Assembly: GCF_037975245.1 (NCBI RefSeq)
Contig: NC_092579.1
Span: 32,009,666 to 32,073,665, forward strand
Origin: Apostichopus japonicus
Taxonomy: Eukaryota; Echinodermata; Holothuroidea; Aspidochirotida; Stichopodidae
Direction of reading: 5' to 3'
DNA: 64,000 nt
Shown here: one piece after another, positions 60,763-64,000 of the stretch
Numbering within the stretch: position 1 is the stretch's first letter
Layout of the letters: each line of letters starts with the position of its first letter
Program-made: the position numbers and the translations under genes
Notes under the pieces: generated by a model
The model's input: only the letters and a program-made list of their open reading frames with translations
Told to the model about the DNA's origin: nothing
The model's database searches: none

Positions 60763-63691
60763 GACCAAAATAGATTTTAGCTGACGTTCTCTTGTTAGCT
60801 CCAATCTGAAGAATGGTAGGTTGGTTTGAGGTGATCCTTGCAGCAATGACGTGCTAAGGAGGGTCGTTATTGCTTTTGGTGCAGATATCGTGCAACGAAA
60901 TGAGTGGGCAGGGCTTAACATTAAAACCTGATCTGCAATTGCTCACCAACCATATGTGGTATGACTAAAGTTTATTGGGCTGAGCAGGTTGGTTACCCAA
61001 TGCAATGTTTTCAGTGCTATTTTGATTTTGCTGCATATTGATGAGATGTGTGACAAAACAGGGCTCAGCTGAAATTTCCTTATAAACACAGAATCGGAAG
61101 AAATTTATTCCATTTGAGTTGATACTTAACATAATGATACCTCATAGCCTGCAGGAATAGTCCGTCTCATTTTCTTGGCAGATATTTTCCATTTTCGCCC
61201 ATGTTTGTTGCATCTCAATCATCATTGTTAGCTTTTTCTAATATTTGTAGAACCTTAATTACTATTAAGTGTGTGCAACCCCCCTTCCCTCCCCCCTCCC
61301 CCCACACACACAAACAAACGCATACACAAATTACTCATGTTACATCATGGAAACCATAATGCATTTTAACTTGGTTGATTTTTCATATATTGAACAAACT
61401 AATATTAAGAAAATGTCCCTTAACATATTGCTTAATTCAAAAGGGAATTGCGATATAGCATCATTACGGTAATGTTGCTTTACTATTCCAATGTTGTTGT
61501 TATAGGAGAAATGATATACTGCTTAAATCTTCATGGTGGTGGCAGCAACCCAATGAGATTCCTGGCTTGCAGCCGACAACATCAGGAACTTGGACAAAGT
61601 TGGTTGAGTTGATAATCTAACACACTCTCTAGACTGAGTTTGCAGGAAGAACAGCCATCAAATTACCATTTCCCCATAGAGTGGTGTAGCTGGGAACCAC
61701 ATTGCACTTTGCATGTGTGGTTGGAGTATTAATTTTATACAGGTTGTAAAACACTGCATGAAGTCACATTTATTCTTTCATCAACATTGATTCTATCATC
61801 ACAGTAATCCTCATAGAGGCAGTTCCAGAATAGGGACTGATATTGACCATCTTAAATTTCTGTTAGTTTAAAAAAAAATAAGGATACATTTTATACATAC
61901 AGTATATTTGATAGACAGTATACATAATATATGTGTTCAAGATCTTGCCACAAAGGCCAGTGTCTGCAGCTCAGCATTATACAAGTATGGAAGTAGATGT
62001 TGTGTTACGTGGCCAATATCTCAGGACGTAACAGATACAGGGATATTGTGACGCTGGCCAGTTTCTTAGGACATAATCATCACACTTCATTAACTTTGCT
62101 ATATGGTGCCATGTTTTACAGATAAAAACGTTGTAATTAAGCAATGTGTAAGTATACTCGAGTTTTCAAATTTGCTTGCAACTATATTGAATCAATAATT
62201 TCCATGCATGAGATATTTTCAACATATATCACCCCAAAATGGTAATATTTGCAGTGGTTGGGATAACTTGATAACTTGTTGGTACATGACTGAAAATTAT
62301 TACAGTACCAGCTATACTTGTAAGACTGTACCCATGCTATTGGTATAGATCTGCATTTATTGGTTCTTAGCAAATAACCATCCAACATATGAAAATCAAT
62401 TTAATACTGTATAGCTTCTCAAATTGATTCAGTTGAAATCTGAATTTTATTGTCAGCAACAATTAACAATATGCCATCTAATTGCAATGAATGAACTCAA
62501 GAAAGCATTTATTTGCAAGGAATAATTTGTCCTCTAAAATCCAAATTGCTATTCAAAATGTAAAGAGAATTTTTTTTTTTTCCAACTTGACAGTTGCTAG
62601 AAGTACCACATACAGGTTTTAAACTGCTCTAACAAGTTCAAAGGAAAAGTTCAGTCATAGAGGTCATCTAATTTTCATCTTTTTTTAATTGATTCCCCTA
62701 ACTAATTTTAATTAAACGTTAACTCAATTAACGATTTAATTAATTGACTGATCACTCACTCAATCAATAATTACAGTGAGACAATTCATTAAAAATGATT
62801 CAATTGAAATAACTGGTTGACAACTTGTCAGAATATATCAGCTTTATCAACTATTCATACAACTCATTTTAAACCATTTGACCAATATGTACAGGGAAGT
62901 TGAAAGAACAGAGAAAGTTCAGAAAACAAGTCATGACTTTGGAATGAATTTTTCCCAATTCAGCCAACTTAAAGGACATCATATTTCTTAATTTGTCCAG
63001 TTTGCAATTTTGTCTTAAAAGCATGTAGTGGTCCTTCAAATTCAAATTAAAGGTAAGTAACCTAAGACAACCCATGCAGCTTTAGAAATAATTCATTAAG
63101 GCAGGGATTGCAAGCTATGGAGGTGCAAGACTTCATGTGACTTGATCCTCCCCACCTGGAAATGTTGAAAAATGAAAGACTTTTACTGTGCCAGGACCAT
63201 ATCCTTGACAAAACCTTATGCCTGGAGAAGTAAAGGGAAAAACCCAACCTATATCAGCACAATTGCAAGGAGCATTTTGTGATGTTCCAACCCCATCCCA
63301 AGGATTGGCACTTATTGCAGAATATCATAATTTTCACTTCAACAATGAAGGGTTTTAAGTTTTATTATCCCCCAAATATACTAGATTTTCCAACATGGGC
63401 ACTCTTCTTTGTCAAGTTCATGATACCTCTACTCCTTTCTCCCAGTAGCATATTCCAACAAATGGTTATTAAGATATGATGTGTTTATCATTTTACTTGA
63501 TGAGAGTAACTTTTCAGCTACAGAAGCTAGTGACAGACTTCCAAGAAAGTGCTTTGAAACATCAAGCAATCATTAACAAAAAATAGATAAAAATGAAGGT
63601 TGCAACCCAAATCTTTTCCACTTATATTGATGAGCCACCCATGTCAGATGTAGATTTCCTACAAATCTAAATTTTCCTTCTTTTTTTTTAG
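60763..63691. other. Unassigned AT-rich DNA between the integrase and USP-like exon
   Basis: No gene is recognised. There is a polypyrimidine and CA-rich low-complexity tract at about 61,279-61,327, a T run near 62,570, and an AATTAATT-rich stretch at about 62,690-62,775. A possible small exon starts at 61,505 after a good acceptor (TGTTGTTATAG) and reads SSWWWQQPNEIPGLQPTT in one frame. I cannot assign it to a family. Confidence 0.45.
61279..61327. repeat. Polypyrimidine/CA low-complexity tract
   Basis: C-rich runs (CCCCCCTTCCCTCCCCCCTC) pass into CACACACA and ACAAACAAACG. Confidence 0.8.
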
Positions 63692-63930
63692 CTTCTTTGC
63701 AGCATCATTCGACACTATAATGGACATAGCTCTGAATTAATGGAAGTAATCAAAGCTCTCTTCCGCGCAATTTCAACCTGAACTTCATGGGCCTCCTGTC
63801 TCGCAAGGTTGAAACAGATTCTTCCAGAGTTTGATTCAACTGCACAGGAGGATGCATTAGAATTTCTTGGTGCAGTTTACACATCATCATGCACTTCCTG
63901 TAACCAAAGCCAGTGCAAACTTTTAGATGA
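63692..63930 (+). pseudogene. Candidate exon of a ubiquitin-specific-protease-like protein
   Basis: A pyrimidine tract and AG precede 63,692, and ATGA|GTAAGA gives a good donor at 63,931. The frame contains SSELMEVIKALFRAI and then QEDALEFLGAVY. The second resembles the conserved Q-[QE]-D-A-x-E-F-L motif of USP/UBP deubiquitinases. CTSCNQSQC follows, a C-x-x-C of the kind found in USP zinc fingers, but much closer to the QEDALEFL motif than usual. No catalytic Cys box was found upstream, and the His box would lie beyond the window. A TGA at 63,779-63,781 interrupts the frame at codon 30. It is either a pseudogene exon, an exon with a different start, or a chance resemblance. Confidence 0.35.
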
Positions 63931-64000
63931 GTAAGAGATATAGATCGTTCTGTGAAAAGCATCAAAGCAACACAAACAAAAATAAGTGAACTTTTCAATA

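Noticed and set aside
60226-60921. Minus-strand open frames opposite the integrase exons
   Set aside because: They are shadows of the plus-strand integrase exons, which carry the recognisable motifs.
62182-63479. Several 60-70-residue open frames on both strands
   Set aside because: Their composition is that of AT-rich non-coding DNA and no family motif is visible.

Overview
This is eukaryotic, most likely metazoan, DNA. There is no bacterial gene organisation. Bases 1 to about 54,086 are a tandem satellite, and the remaining ~10 kb is AT-rich DNA with fragments of transposable elements and candidate spliced exons. The integrase family and the scattered TAGGCC words suggest a marine invertebrate deuterostome such as an echinoderm or hemichordate. 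That placement is a recollection-level inference and is weak.

Region 1 (1 to ~54,086): about 347 head-to-tail copies of a 155/156-bp monomer, entering from beyond the left edge and ending inside the window. Long open frames exist on both strands only because one monomer length is 156 = 3 x 52 and the repeat lacks stops in one frame per strand. I do not regard these as genes. On the minus strand each monomer carries a tRNA-like A box, a B box 52 bp further on and a short T run after it, so the satellite looks like a tandemly amplified tRNA-derived (SINE-head-like) sequence. The array has nested higher-order repeats with periods of 1,557, 3,420, 2,801, 2,796, 3,569 and 5,131-5,287 bp, plus shorter 2,024, 934 and 778 bp duplications. 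It also has regionally private variants and degenerate monomers at its right edge.

Region 2 (~54,087 to ~58,540): an abrupt change to AT-rich, low-complexity DNA. It contains a G11 tract, an AT-rich microsatellite block, a probable non-LTR retrotransposon fragment on the minus strand, a diverged ~270-bp direct duplication, and a stretch rich in TAGGCCTA-like words. I see no intact gene.

Region 3 (~58,550 to 60,762): a plus-strand Ty3/gypsy-type (GIN/Ginger-like) integrase gene split by introns. Four exons are recognisable with matching splice phases (2, 2, 0) and an intact D-58-D-35-E triad. In-frame stops and frameshifts show it is decaying. An additional upstream exon is possible.

Region 4 (~60,763 to 64,000): mostly unassigned AT-rich DNA. 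It ends in one candidate exon with a ubiquitin-specific-protease-like QEDALEFL motif and an internal stop. Its relation to the integrase gene is unknown.
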